Assembly (NCBI RefSeq): GCF_003258365.1
Contig: NZ_QHKM01000001.1
Span: 1,674,001-1,738,000 of the forward strand
From: Hymenobacter edaphi
GTDB lineage: Bacteria; Bacteroidota; Bacteroidia; Cytophagales; Hymenobacteraceae
Reading direction: 5' to 3'
DNA: 64,000 nucleotides
Both the position numbers and the translations under genes were made by a program. Positions 26,801-36,062 of this stretch are shown here, one piece after another; the stretch's first letter is position 1, and every line of letters begins with the position of its first letter. A model generated the notes under the pieces. That model did no database searches. It was not told the origin of the DNA and was given only the letters and a program-made list of their open reading frames with translations.

Positions 26801-26810
26801 ACCTCACCCC

Positions 26811-27347
26811 ATGGCCCGCACCATCACGCTCTGCTACCGCAAAATCATCGACGCCGGCGCCACCCACGCCTGGGACAAGCTGGTGTGGGAGGATACCTAC
26901 CAGGAGTTTCGGCTGCAGGCCCAGACGGTGGACCCGGCGCGGCAGTACCGCACCTTCGGGCAGCTGCTGCAGCACGCGGCCGGGGCCGAGCGGCTGCACT
27001 TTCTGGTCAGCGCGGCCGTGCGGGGCTATTTGCAGCAGCTCGGCGGGCTGGTGCCCGACATCGTCGACAACCTGGGCCGGCGCTTTCTGCCGTTCAGCCA
27101 GTTTCAGTTCGAACTCATCAACTCCGACCTGCAGGACCGCAGCCGCCACCAGGTGGCCGTCAACTTCTACTCCGAGGCGCTGCGCTGGCACGACACCATC
27201 GGCACCTACCTGCTGGTGTCGGTGGCCGCGGCCCGGCCCGCGGCGCCCGGCGCGGGGCTGCCCACGCACCTGCTGGCGCTGCAGCCGTTTTTATCGATTC
27301 ACTCCCTCCAGCTGCCCGCCCCGCCCGATGAAGCAGACGCCCGGTAA
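26811..27347 (+). CDS. Unknown cytoplasmic protein, first gene of a pair with a pirin-like gene
   Basis: A 178-residue soluble protein beginning MARTITLCYRKIIDAGATH. It has no signal peptide and no motif I can assign to a family. Its 3' end overlaps the next gene by 20 bases, so the two are translationally coupled and probably work together. It contains a helical middle (QLLQHAAGAERLHFLVSAAV) and several Trp/Tyr positions. The ATG is the first after the hairpin-rich gap. Confidence 0.65.
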   Translation: MARTITLCYRKIIDAGATHAWDKLVWEDTYQEFRLQAQTVDPARQYRTFGQLLQHAAGAERLHFLVSAAVRGYLQQLGGLVPDIVDNLGRRFLPFSQFQFELINSDLQDRSRHQVAVNFYSEALRWHDTIGTYLLVSVAAARPAAPGAGLPTHLLALQPFLSIHSLQLPAPPDEADAR

Positions 27348-28026
27348 CATCTTTCTGGCCGAGCAGCGCGGGCTGACGGAAACCGCGCAGTTTCGCCGCT
27401 ACAGCACCCTGAGCTTCGGCTCCTACGCCGACGCGCACAAGGGCCCCGTGGGCCGCCTGCGGGCCCTGAACGAGGAGCTGCTGGCGGGCGGGCAGCAGGT
27501 CAGCTTCCGGGCCGATGCCGCGGCGCTGCTGCTGGTGCTGCCCATCACCGGCGACGTGCAAGTGTGCGGCCCGCAGCACGCCCCGGCTACCGTCGACGTG
27601 GGCGAAGCGCTGCTGCTGCCGCTGGCCGCCGGCGCCGAGGTTGGCTTTCAGAACCCTTACGCGGCCGACGTCATCAACTTTCTGCACCTCTGGCTCGACG
27701 CGGCCCCGGTCGCCGCCCCGTTGCTGGCGCCGCAGCGCTTCGCCTTCGCGCCCGAGGCGCTGGACAACCAGCTGGCGCCCATCGTGCCGGCTGCCAGCGG
27801 CATGGGCTTCGCGCTGCACCTGGGCCGTTTTGGCGGGCGCCACGAGGCGGTTTGCCGCCTGGCCGAGGGCGCCCGGCTGGTTGCCTTCGTGCTGGCCGGG
27901 GCCTTCGAGCTGGCAGGCCGCCTGCTGCACGAAAAAGACGCTCTGGCCCTCTGGGACACCGATGAAGCGGAGCTGGAAGCCCTCAGCCCCGCCGCCCTGA
28001 TGCTGGTGCTGGAGCTGGCACCATAG
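27328..28026 (+). CDS. Pirin-like cupin protein
   Basis: A 232-residue protein resembling the bacterial pirin/quercetin-dioxygenase family, in particular its C-terminal cupin. It opens with TPGNIFLAEQRGLTETAQFRRYSTLSFG, as family members do around the first cupin, and has a double-stranded beta-helix pattern (VDVGEALLLPLAAGAEVGF; VNLHLW-type region INFLHLWLD). The usual pirin metal-binding His/Glu set of the N-terminal cupin is not evident, so it may lack catalysis. It overlaps the preceding unknown gene by 20 bases, indicating one operon. Confidence 0.6.
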   Translation: MKQTPGNIFLAEQRGLTETAQFRRYSTLSFGSYADAHKGPVGRLRALNEELLAGGQQVSFRADAAALLLVLPITGDVQVCGPQHAPATVDVGEALLLPLAAGAEVGFQNPYAADVINFLHLWLDAAPVAAPLLAPQRFAFAPEALDNQLAPIVPAASGMGFALHLGRFGGRHEAVCRLAEGARLVAFVLAGAFELAGRLLHEKDALALWDTDEAELEALSPAALMLVLELAP

Positions 28027-28045
28027 CCGGCCTGGGGCCGGCGGG

Positions 28046-29029
28046 CTAGTTGCCGGCCCGCCGGTAGCGGCCAGCCCCGAGGCGGTAAGTGCCCGCGGGC
28101 AGATCGGCCCCCGCGGCGCCGGCCAGGGAATAAGCCACCGTGTCGGACCGGTCGTCCGCGGCGGTGGCATGCGGCCGGTAGCGGCCGAGCACGACGGTGC
28201 GGCCTTGGTCGCGCACGGCGTAGTCGCGGCTGGCTTCGAGGTAGCGGCTGGGCACCTCGCGGCCCTCGTCGTCGGTGTAGCCGTGGTATTCCTCCGTGCG
28301 GCTGGTGAGGGCACTGAAGAGCCATTGGTCGCGCCGCAGGTCGTAGATCTGCAGCCACGTAACGGCCGAGCCGCTGGAGCCCCGGCCCGCCCCCATGTGG
28401 CCGTAGGTGTTTTCGAGCACCAGCAACTCCGCATCGGCAGAGCGGTAAAGCTGGTGGCGGATGCCCCCAAACCCGCTGTGCCGGCCCAGCACCCGGGCCC
28501 GGTACCGGGGGCCGCGAAACTCCAGCAGTACAATCGGGCCGAAGTACGGGCTGCCGGCCAGAAACAGCTGGCGGCCGGCCGCGTTGGGCAGCGGCACCGG
28601 GCGCGGGTACGATCCTTCGGCGGCGCCCGTGGGTATGAACTCTTCCAAGGCGCAGAATTCGGTGAGCCAGGGCGTCCACTCGTTGCAGCACTCTTCTTCG
28701 TCGAGGCGGTCGGCCGGCACGTAGCGCATCAGTTCGCACCGCTCGCGGGCCTGCGGGCCGGGCGGCCGGGCCGCGTCGGCAATGCGCTGATCAACGCTAT
28801 CGGTAAAGGCCAGCTGGTTTTCGGCCCGGCGCAGGCTGTCGTAAGCCGCGTAGTCGACGCGGGCCATAACCGCCGGCGGGCCGTACGGGATGGGAACGGA
28901 ATCGGGCTTGGCCGGCGCAGCTATTGGCGGGGTAGCAGCGGGCGCAGCCGGTGGCCGCTGCACGGCCTCGCCGCAGCCGAGCAGGCAGCCAAGCAGCAGC
29001 GGGTAGCAGGAGTTGGGAAGGCGCGGCAT
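28046..29029 (-). CDS. Putative lipoprotein of unknown function
   Basis: A 327-residue protein with an N-terminal signal ending in a lipobox (LLLGCLLGCGEA), followed by a Pro/Ala-rich linker to about residue 55. The globular part is rich in strands, and its Cys residues include a CC pair in LDEEECCNEW. I recognise no domain; the region YGHMGAGRGSSGSAVTWLQIYDL may be part of a beta-propeller or lipocalin-like fold. The ATG before PRLPNSCYP gives the best signal peptide. It converges with the pirin-like gene and is divergent from the next large T9SS gene. Confidence 0.65.
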   Translation of the reverse strand: MPRLPNSCYPLLLGCLLGCGEAVQRPPAAPAATPPIAAPAKPDSVPIPYGPPAVMARVDYAAYDSLRRAENQLAFTDSVDQRIADAARPPGPQARERCELMRYVPADRLDEEECCNEWTPWLTEFCALEEFIPTGAAEGSYPRPVPLPNAAGRQLFLAGSPYFGPIVLLEFRGPRYRARVLGRHSGFGGIRHQLYRSADAELLVLENTYGHMGAGRGSSGSAVTWLQIYDLRRDQWLFSALTSRTEEYHGYTDDEGREVPSRYLEASRDYAVRDQGRTVVLGRYRPHATAADDRSDTVAYSLAGAAGADLPAGTYRLGAGRYRRAGN

Positions 29030-29203
29030 GAAGCAGATAGGCCCAAAGCTAGCATTCATTGCCGGGCAGGCATACCAGCAAAGGGTCCGCGGACGTTGGA
29101 AAGGCGTTTACCGCCCGTCGCTGCCCACAGCGGCGCCCTTACCCGGCGTGCCGGCCTCTTGCCCGGCGGCGCTGTCTCAGCTCGTCACCAACCCCCGATT
29201 CCT

Positions 29204-31969
29204 TTGCCTTATCGGTTACTCCGGCAGCTTTGCGTGAGCTGCGTTCTGTTGGGCGGCCTGCTCTGCGCGGGCCTGGCCCGGGCCCAGGGGCCTTCGTTTG
29301 ACTGGGCCGTCACGGTGTCGGCGCCGGTGCCCAGCAGCAATTTCCTCGGCAGCTCGCACATCAATGATATGGCCACCGATTCGGCCGGCAACACCTACGT
29401 AACCGGGGGCTTTCGAAACGATGTGCGTTTCGGCACTGCCACGTACAACGCTTCTAACCTGGGCGACGACATCTTCGTGGCCAAGTTCGACGCCCGCGGC
29501 ACCCTGCGCTGGATGCGGCAGGCCGGCGGCCCCGACAACGGCGACGCGGGCTTGGGGCTGGGCCTCGATGCCCGCGGCAACGTGTACGTGACGGGCTATT
29601 TCGTCAGTACCACGGCTTCGTTTGGCGGCATCACGCTCGCCAGCCCCATCACCCGATCCAACCAAGTGACGGGGTACGCCGCCTTCGTGGCCAAGCTCGA
29701 CAGCAGCGGCAACTGGCTGTGGGCCAAATGCCCCGGTGGCAGCGGCCCGCACTTAAGCGCCGATATTGCCGTCGACCGAGCGGGCAACGCCTACATCACC
29801 GGCCAGTTCTGGCAGGCGGCCACCTTCGGCAGCACCACCCTTGCCAACGTGGTGCCGGTCTCCCGGCCCGTAACCCCCGACGCCTACGTGGCCCGCATCG
29901 ATGCCCAGGGCAACTGGACCTGGGCGGTGGCCGGCGGCGGCCAGCAGGAGGACGGCGGTGTGGCCCTTGCCCTAGATGCCCAGGGCAATGTGTATCAGGC
30001 CGGCTTTAGCCTGGGTGCCAACAGCCGTTTTGGGCCGCTGACCTTTGCGACGGGCTGCACGTTCGTGAGCAAGCTGGACGCGCAGGGCAACTACCGCTGG
30101 GCAGTGCCCAGCAGCAACATTGCCCCGGGCCAAGTGCTCCAGCTCAAGTCGGCGTTGGTGGTCGATGCCCGCGGCAACTGCCGTTTCACCGGCAACTTCA
30201 GCGGCACGTTCAGCTTCGGCGCCATCACACTCACCCGGCCCCCTACGACGCGCACGGCCTACGTGGCCCAGCTGGATGCCAACGGCGGCTACCGCTGGGT
30301 CCGGCCGTCATCTGGGTTTGACGGCAATGATTGGCTCCCAGCCGCCCTCACGCTGGACGCAGACGGCAATAGCTACGTCTGCGGTAATTTTTACGGCAAC
30401 GTGCAGCTTGGCTCTACCGCGCTGGCCAGCGCAGGCTACAACGACGGCTTCGTGGGGCAGCTGGACGCCGCCGGCAACTGGCGCTGGGCCATGGCGGTGC
30501 ACGGCACCTACCGGGACGAGACGAGCTGCATTGCCCTGCCGCCGGGGGGCACCACCCCCAGCGTGGCGGGCAACTACGACTCGCCCCTGCTGAATTTTGG
30601 CCAGGGCCTCACCCTGCCCGGCCACAACGGCACCTCCACGTACCTGACCCGGGCCCTGCCGCCGCCCGCGCTGCAGCTCGCGGGCGACTCGCTGCTCTGC
30701 CAGGGCGGGCAGGTGCACCTCACGGCCCGCGCCACCGGCGCCGTGACGGGCTACCGCTGGAGCACCGGCGCCACCACCGCCAGCATCACCGTGACGACGC
30801 CCGGCACCTACTCCGTCACGGCCACGTTTCGCGGCGGCTACACCCTGACGGAGCGCCTGCGGGTGCGCAGCATCAGCCCGAGCGTGCAGATTACGGGCGC
30901 CGCCCCGCTCTGCCCCGGCACGGCCCGGACCCTGACGGCCGTGGCCCCCGGCGCCGGCAGCTACCTGTGGAGCACGGGCGCCACCACGCCCGCCATCAGC
31001 GTGACCCAGGCCGGAGCCTATTCCGTGACGGCCCGCTACGGCAGCGGCTGCGCGGCCACGGCCACTACCACCCTGGCGGCCAACGCGGTGAGCATCGGCG
31101 GGCGCCAGCAGCTGTGCCCGGGGCAGAGCACCCCGCTCACCGCTACAGCCACCGGCAGCCCCGTGACCAGCTACCTGTGGAATACCGGCGCCACCACCGC
31201 CACGCTGCTTGTGGGCACCACCGGCACCTACTCGGTCACGGCTACCTTCGCCGACGGCTGCCGCCGGACGGCCACTCACACCGTGAGTCCGCCGGTGGCC
31301 AGCGTCGCGTCGGTCAGTGGCGACACGCTGCTCTGCCCCGGCGCCGCGTTGCAGCTCACGGCCCAACACCCCGACGCGCTCGGCTACCTGTGGAGCACCG
31401 GCGCCACCACGCCCGCCATCAGCGTTTCCCGGCCCGGACTGTACGCGGTGCGCCTCACCTACGCCGGCGGCTGCACCAGCCGCGACTCGCTGCTGGTGCA
31501 GCCCGCGCCCCTGGTGCCCGCCTTCACCCTCGGCCCCGATACCACGCTGTGCCTGGAGCAGCCGCTGCGGCTGCGCGCCCCCGCCCTGCGCGGCCCGGGC
31601 CTGCGCTACCACTGGTCCGACGGCACGACCGGACCCACGCTCACCGTCGCCGAGCCCGGCACCTACGCGCTGACCGTCACGGGGTTCTGCGATACGCGCA
31701 CCGTCACGCGGCACGTGCGCTACCAGAGCTGCCTGTTTCTGCCGAACGTCATCACGCCCGACGGCGACGGGCAGAACGACCGGTTTGTCATCAACGGGCT
31801 GACGCGCGGCCCCTGGCAGCTGGAACTCTATAACCGCTGGGGCCGCCAGGTGTACCGCACCGCCGATTACCGCCACGACTGGGGCGCGGATGCCCCGCCC
31901 GGCGTGTATTACTACCTGCTCCGGCAGGGCGCCACCAGCTACAAAGGGCGCCTGGAAGTCGTGCGCTAG
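29204..31969 (+). CDS. Large secreted SBBP-propeller protein with type B T9SS domain
   Basis: A protein of about 920 residues. The first half repeats the SBBP pattern (D(A/S)xGN(A/V)Y(V/I)TG.F....FG...L) about eight times, as in SBBP beta-propellers. The second half has five Ig/PKD-like modules containing YxW(S/N)TGATT(A/P)xI and GxYSVTA. The end is a type B sorting domain (LPNVITPDGDGQNDRF ... GVYYYLLRQG). No ATG gives a good start. A TTG preceding PYRLLRQLCVSC was chosen because it yields a basic n-region and a signal peptide ending ARAQG; a GTG 30 bases later is the alternative. It is a relative of the protein encoded near 21-23 kb and is probably cell-surface exposed. Confidence 0.82.
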   Translation: MPYRLLRQLCVSCVLLGGLLCAGLARAQGPSFDWAVTVSAPVPSSNFLGSSHINDMATDSAGNTYVTGGFRNDVRFGTATYNASNLGDDIFVAKFDARGTLRWMRQAGGPDNGDAGLGLGLDARGNVYVTGYFVSTTASFGGITLASPITRSNQVTGYAAFVAKLDSSGNWLWAKCPGGSGPHLSADIAVDRAGNAYITGQFWQAATFGSTTLANVVPVSRPVTPDAYVARIDAQGNWTWAVAGGGQQEDGGVALALDAQGNVYQAGFSLGANSRFGPLTFATGCTFVSKLDAQGNYRWAVPSSNIAPGQVLQLKSALVVDARGNCRFTGNFSGTFSFGAITLTRPPTTRTAYVAQLDANGGYRWVRPSSGFDGNDWLPAALTLDADGNSYVCGNFYGNVQLGSTALASAGYNDGFVGQLDAAGNWRWAMAVHGTYRDETSCIALPPGGTTPSVAGNYDSPLLNFGQGLTLPGHNGTSTYLTRALPPPALQLAGDSLLCQGGQVHLTARATGAVTGYRWSTGATTASITVTTPGTYSVTATFRGGYTLTERLRVRSISPSVQITGAAPLCPGTARTLTAVAPGAGSYLWSTGATTPAISVTQAGAYSVTARYGSGCAATATTTLAANAVSIGGRQQLCPGQSTPLTATATGSPVTSYLWNTGATTATLLVGTTGTYSVTATFADGCRRTATHTVSPPVASVASVSGDTLLCPGAALQLTAQHPDALGYLWSTGATTPAISVSRPGLYAVRLTYAGGCTSRDSLLVQPAPLVPAFTLGPDTTLCLEQPLRLRAPALRGPGLRYHWSDGTTGPTLTVAEPGTYALTVTGFCDTRTVTRHVRYQSCLFLPNVITPDGDGQNDRFVINGLTRGPWQLELYNRWGRQVYRTADYRHDWGADAPPGVYYYLLRQGATSYKGRLEVVR

Positions 31970-31985
31970 TGGCAGCCGGCCCACG

Positions 31986-32041
31986 GACGGCAACGGCCCG
32001 CTCGCACGCTACTGCAGCGCGACGAGCGGGCCGTTGCCGTC
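31986..32041. terminator. Perfect 19-bp hairpin between converging genes
   Basis: Arms 31986-32004 and 32023-32041 (GACGGCAACGGCCCGCTCG and its complement) pair perfectly around an 18-base loop. It sits just after the T9SS gene and before the end of SelO, so it probably stops both. It has no T-run. Confidence 0.65.
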
Positions 32042-32089
32042 GGGGGTGCCTGGTACGCCGGCTTGCCCCGGATGGGGCCGGTTTTGCGG

Positions 32090-33694
32090 CTAGGAGCTGC
32101 ACGAAAGCGTGGCGCTGCCGGGCTTTTCGCGGGCCCATTCGGGGCGCTTGGCGGCCAGCTCCTCGTGTTCGGGCTGCTCGTCGAAGGGGCGTTTGAGCAC
32201 CTCGAACAGGCGGTTGAGCGGGGCCAGGTCGCCGGCTTCGGCGGCTTCGATGGCCTGGGCGGCGAGGTAGTTGCGCAGCACGTACTTGGGATTGGCGGCC
32301 AGCATGCCGGCGCCGATGCCGGCTGCATCGGCCGGCTCCTGGCGCAGGCGCAGCAGGTAGCGGCCCAGCCACTCGCGCAGCTGCCGCAGGCCCTCGGCCG
32401 CGGATTCGGGGTAAGCCGCAGCGGTTAGCAGGGCCTCCAGGGCTTCATCCGCTTCGGCGGGGCGGGTGAGCAGGGCCGGCACGCGGTGGGCGAGGCGGCG
32501 GAAAAACACCGTCATGTCGACTTCGGCGGCGGCCAGGGCTTCGAGCAGGCTGTCGAGCAGCGGGGCGTCGTCGACCGAGGCCTGGCGGGTGAGGCCGAGC
32601 TTGCGGCGCAGCTGGGCGTTGCGGGTGGCGGTGAACACGCGCACGTACTCGTCGAGGGCCGGGCGCAGGGCCTGCACATCGGCCACCAAGGGGCTCAGGG
32701 CCTGGGCCAGCATCATCAGGTTCCAGAGGGCCACGCGCGGCTGCTGCCCGAAGGCGTAGCGGTGGGTGCCGAAGTCGGTGGTGTTGGGCGTCCAGTCGGG
32801 CTGGTAGGGCTCCAGCCAGCCGTAGGGGCCGTAGTCGATGGTCAGGCCCAGAATGCTCATGTTGTCGGTGTTCATCACCCCGTGCACGAAGCCCACCGTC
32901 ATCCAGTGCGCCACCATCACGGCCGTGCGCCGGCACACGTCCCCGAAAAAGCGCACGTACACGTCGGCCGAGGGCGGGCCCAGCTCGGGAAAGAAGCGGC
33001 CGATGACGTAGTCCGTCAGCTCGCGCAGCTGCTCGGTTTCGCCGTGGGCAGCCAGGATCTGGAAGTTGCCGAAGCGCACGAACGAGGGCGCCACGCGGGC
33101 CACCACGGCGCCGGGCTCGGGCCGGGGGTTGCCGTCGTAAAACATGTCGCGCACCACCGGCTCGCCGGTGCCCACCAGGCTCAGCGCCCGGGTGGTGGGC
33201 ACGCCGAGGTGGTGCATGGCCTCGGAGCAGAGGAATTCGCGCAGGGAGGAGCGCAGCACGGCCCGCCCGTCGGCGCGGCGCGAGTAGGGCGTGGGGCCGG
33301 CGCCCTTCAGTTGGATTTCCCAGGCGCGGCCGTCGGGGGCCGGCAGCTCGCCCAGCCCCATGGCGCGCCCGTCGCCGAGCTGCCCGGCCCAGTTGCCGAA
33401 CTGGTGCCCGCCGTAGCGCGCCGCGAAGGGCCGCATGGAAGGCAGCACCCGGTTGCCGGCCAGCACCTCCACGGCCGGGCCGCGGGTGGGCGGGCGGCTC
33501 AAGCCCAGTTCGGCGGCCAGCTCCTCGGACCAGGCCAGCAGGTGCGGGTCGCGCACGGCGGTGGGCGTTACGGGCGAGTAGTGGTAGCCGGGCACCTGCC
33601 GGGGCTGCAGCTCGCGCGAGGGGTCGGCGCGCAGCGCGTCGGCAAAGGAGTTCTGAAACGGGGCCTGATCGAGGGAAACGGGGGAAGCGGACAT
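32090..33694 (-). CDS. selO: Protein adenylyltransferase SelO (YdiU family)
   Basis: A 534-residue pseudokinase-fold enzyme that transfers AMP from ATP to proteins, linked to redox homeostasis. Family segments are clear: FAARYGGHQFGNWAGQLGDG, the LKGAGPTPYSRRADGRAVL nucleotide region, SSLREFLCSEAMHHLGVPTT, VGFVHGVMNTDNMSILG (with the metal-binding Asn/Asp) and TIDYGPYGWLE. The protein ends in SCSS, so a Cys occupies the place of the selenocysteine found in vertebrate SelO. The ATG before SASPVSLDQ matches the family start. It is single, between two hairpin or palindrome elements. Confidence 0.95.
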   Translation of the reverse strand: MSASPVSLDQAPFQNSFADALRADPSRELQPRQVPGYHYSPVTPTAVRDPHLLAWSEELAAELGLSRPPTRGPAVEVLAGNRVLPSMRPFAARYGGHQFGNWAGQLGDGRAMGLGELPAPDGRAWEIQLKGAGPTPYSRRADGRAVLRSSLREFLCSEAMHHLGVPTTRALSLVGTGEPVVRDMFYDGNPRPEPGAVVARVAPSFVRFGNFQILAAHGETEQLRELTDYVIGRFFPELGPPSADVYVRFFGDVCRRTAVMVAHWMTVGFVHGVMNTDNMSILGLTIDYGPYGWLEPYQPDWTPNTTDFGTHRYAFGQQPRVALWNLMMLAQALSPLVADVQALRPALDEYVRVFTATRNAQLRRKLGLTRQASVDDAPLLDSLLEALAAAEVDMTVFFRRLAHRVPALLTRPAEADEALEALLTAAAYPESAAEGLRQLREWLGRYLLRLRQEPADAAGIGAGMLAANPKYVLRNYLAAQAIEAAEAGDLAPLNRLFEVLKRPFDEQPEHEELAAKRPEWAREKPGSATLSCSS

Positions 33695-34008
33695 GCGGAT
33701 GCGTACGGAAAGCGCGGCAAGTACGCCAACACCGCCCGTCCGCCAGATGTTTCCGCGGACCGAAGTCTGAAGCCTGACCGGAAACTCCCAAACGTTCTGC
33801 TGAGCTCCGCGAAGCATCTATTCCGCTTCGTCCGATACCATGCAACGAAGCGGAATAGATGCTTCGACAGGCTCAGCAGGACGCCTTGCCTGATTTTCGG
33901 CGCCTTCCAAAACAGCTTCATAATCTTCAACTGTTCAACTGCCGGCGGCAAACTTTCCGCGCCGGGGCGGGTTGCCGTGGCGTTGAATCCTACAAGCTAG
34001 CTGCTGCC
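33695..34008. other. Gap between selO and the AraC gene
   Basis: Contains the palindromic repeat at 33793-33883 and divergent promoters that cannot be placed exactly. No coding signal was recognised. Confidence 0.4.
33793..33883. repeat. Palindromic element, GCTGAG...GAAGCATC family
   Basis: Arms of 39 bases (33793-33831 and 33845-33883), about 34 of 39 paired, around a 13-base loop. Each arm starts CGTYCTGCTGAG and contains GAAGCATCTATTCCGCTTCG. Its core is shared with the element at 24.0 kb and the half element at 40.5 kb. Confidence 0.75.
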
Positions 34009-34953
34009 ATGACCACCACCGCGCTGACGGCCCTCTACCAGGAACTGGCCCCCTGCATCGGCACCGACCTGAGCGCGCTGCTGCCCCAGCAGCTGCAGCG
34101 CGAAGTCGGTCACTTCAACGTGTTCGACCTGGCCGGCTTCTGGGAATCGACCCAGCTGCAGGCGGGCGTGCCCTACCCCTGCCGCTCCTTCTACAAGATC
34201 AGCCTGCTGCGCAGCCGTAGCCGCAGCGAATATCAGGGCCAGACCATCGACATCGAGGCCGACGCGCTGGTGTTTTCGACGCCCAAAGTGCCGTTTCAGT
34301 GGTGGCCCGCCGAGCCCCAGCAGGGCCATTTCTGCCTGTTCACGGCCGAGTTTCTGCTGCCGGTGCTCGGCGGCCTTGCCCCGGACGAGCTGCCGCTGTT
34401 TCAGCACCGCGACTACCCCGTGTTTCAGCTCACGCCGGCCGAGGCGGCGCGGGCCACGGCCATTTTTGCGCGGATGCACGAGGAGCTGGCTTCCGACTAC
34501 GCCCACAAATACGCTTTGCTGCGGGCCTACGTGCTGGAGCTGCTGCACCTGGGCCAGAAGCGGCAGCCCGCCCCCGCGCTGCCCCCCGCCCCTTCGGCGG
34601 CGGCCCGGCTCTCGGCGCGCTTCGTGGAGCTGCTGGAGCGGCAGTTTCCGCTCACCACGCCCCAGCAGCGGGTGCGGCTGCGCACCGCCAAGGACTTCGC
34701 CGACCAGCTGGCCGTGCACGTCAACCACCTCAACAAGGTGCTCAAGGACAGCACCGGCCGCACCACCACCGACCTCATCGGCGGCCGGCTGGCGCAGGAG
34801 GCCAAGGCCCTGCTGCGCCACACCGACTGGACGCTCTGGGAAATTGCCGACGGCCTGGGCTTCGTCGACGTGGCGCACTTCTCGCACTTCTTCCGCCGCT
34901 ACGCCGCCCTGAGTCCCGGCGCTTTTCGGACGCAGGAAGCAGTGCCGGCTTGA
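34009..34953 (+). CDS. AraC-family transcription regulator
   Basis: A 314-residue DNA-binding regulator. The N-terminal part (about 35-160) looks like a cupin-type ligand or effector domain. The C-terminal 100 residues carry the two helix-turn-helix motifs of AraC proteins: FADQLAVHVNHLNKVLKDSTG and LLRHTDWTLWEIADGLGFVD followed by FSHFFRRYAALSPGAFR. It lies 95 bases before a short-chain dehydrogenase on the same strand, a common pair in which the regulator controls the reductase. The effector is unknown. The ATG before TTTALTALY was chosen; upstream in-frame residues come from the palindromic element. Confidence 0.92.
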   Translation: MTTTALTALYQELAPCIGTDLSALLPQQLQREVGHFNVFDLAGFWESTQLQAGVPYPCRSFYKISLLRSRSRSEYQGQTIDIEADALVFSTPKVPFQWWPAEPQQGHFCLFTAEFLLPVLGGLAPDELPLFQHRDYPVFQLTPAEAARATAIFARMHEELASDYAHKYALLRAYVLELLHLGQKRQPAPALPPAPSAAARLSARFVELLERQFPLTTPQQRVRLRTAKDFADQLAVHVNHLNKVLKDSTGRTTTDLIGGRLAQEAKALLRHTDWTLWEIADGLGFVDVAHFSHFFRRYAALSPGAFRTQEAVPA

Positions 34954-35048
34954 TTTCTACAACAAGCTGATTGGCCGGTACAACGCCGGCGCCCGCGGGC
35001 CCGGGGACCTTTGTCGTGTTCAATTTCAACGCGACAAACCGACTCTCT

Positions 35049-35804
35049 ATGAGCACTTCCCCGAAAATAGCCCTCGTTACCGGCGGCAGCCGCGGCCTGG
35101 GCAAAGACATGGCCCTGAAACTGGCCCGGCAGGGCCTCGACGTCATCCTGACCTACCGCAGCCAGCAGGCCGAAGCCGCCGCCGTGGTGGCCGAAATCGA
35201 GGCCCTGGGCCGCCGCGCCGTGGCCCTGCCCCTCAATGCGGCCGACCTGAGCACCTTCGATGCCTTCTTCGCCCAGGTGCGCACGGCGCTGGGCAGCACC
35301 TTCGGTACCGACCGGTTCGACTTTCTCATCAACAACGCCGGCACCAGCCTCAGCGCCCCGATTGCCGAACTGACCGAGGCGCAGTTCGACGACATGCTCA
35401 ACATTCACTTCAAGGGCGTGTATTTCCTCACGCAGAAGGCCCTGCCCCTGCTGCGCGACGGGGGCCGCATCGTCAACGTGTCCTCGGCTACCACGCGCAG
35501 CTCCTTCGCGGGGGCCTCGGCCTACGCCAGCATGAAGGGGGCCGTGGAGGTGTTCACGCGCTACCTGGCCCTGGAGCTGGGTCCGCGGGGCATTGCGGCC
35601 AACGTGGTGGCGCCCGGGGCGGTATTCGGCGGCGGCGCCATGACGGATACGCCCGAAATCCGCGCCTGGGTGGCCCAGATGACGGCCCTGGGCCGCACCG
35701 CCGAGCCCGACGACATCGGCGGCATCGTAGCTTTCCTTTGCTCCGACGCCGCCCGCTGGCTGAACGGTCAGCGCCTCGAAGCAACGGGCGGCATGGTACT
35801 GTAG
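35049..35804 (+). CDS. Short-chain dehydrogenase/reductase
   Basis: A 251-residue NAD(P)-dependent oxidoreductase. The coenzyme motif TGGSRGLG, the NNAG motif (FLINNAGTS), the catalytic Ser in IVNVSSATT and the YxxxK pair (SAYASMKGA) are all in place. The ending PDDIGGIVAFLCSDAARWLNG and a GG near the C-terminus are classical. Arg within the early strand (TYRSQQ) hints at NADPH use. It is probably controlled by the upstream AraC gene. The substrate is unknown. Confidence 0.95.
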   Translation: MSTSPKIALVTGGSRGLGKDMALKLARQGLDVILTYRSQQAEAAAVVAEIEALGRRAVALPLNAADLSTFDAFFAQVRTALGSTFGTDRFDFLINNAGTSLSAPIAELTEAQFDDMLNIHFKGVYFLTQKALPLLRDGGRIVNVSSATTRSSFAGASAYASMKGAVEVFTRYLALELGPRGIAANVVAPGAVFGGGAMTDTPEIRAWVAQMTALGRTAEPDDIGGIVAFLCSDAARWLNGQRLEATGGMVL

Positions 35805-35827
35805 AACGGGCACAACCGGCTTGGTAG

Positions 35828-35874
35828 CAACGCGCCCGCCGTTACTGGCTTCTTCAGTAACGGCGGGCGCGTTG
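35828..35874. terminator. Perfect 20-bp hairpin after the SDR gene
   Basis: CAACGCGCCCGCCGTTACTG and its exact complement are separated by a seven-base loop, 23 bases after the stop codon. It is a terminator or RNA stabiliser without a T-run. The remaining gap to the cupin gene (to 36062) holds nothing I recognise. Confidence 0.65.
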
Positions 35875-36062
35875 CGGTTACAGCAAGCCTTGCGCCGGCG
35901 GCTGATTTCGCCCTGGTTAAGCCAGAGCTACGCAAGCGTCGGCCCTGGTTTTCGGGCAAGGGCGACGATAAGCCTGCCCGGTGCAGCCAAAACGTGGCGC
36001 CGCCGGGCTTGAGGGGCCGAAGCACGCCGGCGGGTTTTTGGTACAGCCTTCGTAGCCCGGCG

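Noticed and set aside
26733-26810. Upstream in-frame start for the unknown gene before the pirin-like gene
   Set aside because: The extra residues come from the inverted repeat CCACCTCACC and have no protein character; the ATG at 26811 is better.
28169-29203. Upstream extension of the SBBP-propeller T9SS protein
   Set aside because: The open frame runs antisense through the lipoprotein gene and has no protein-like character. The signal peptide marks the true start near 29204-29234.
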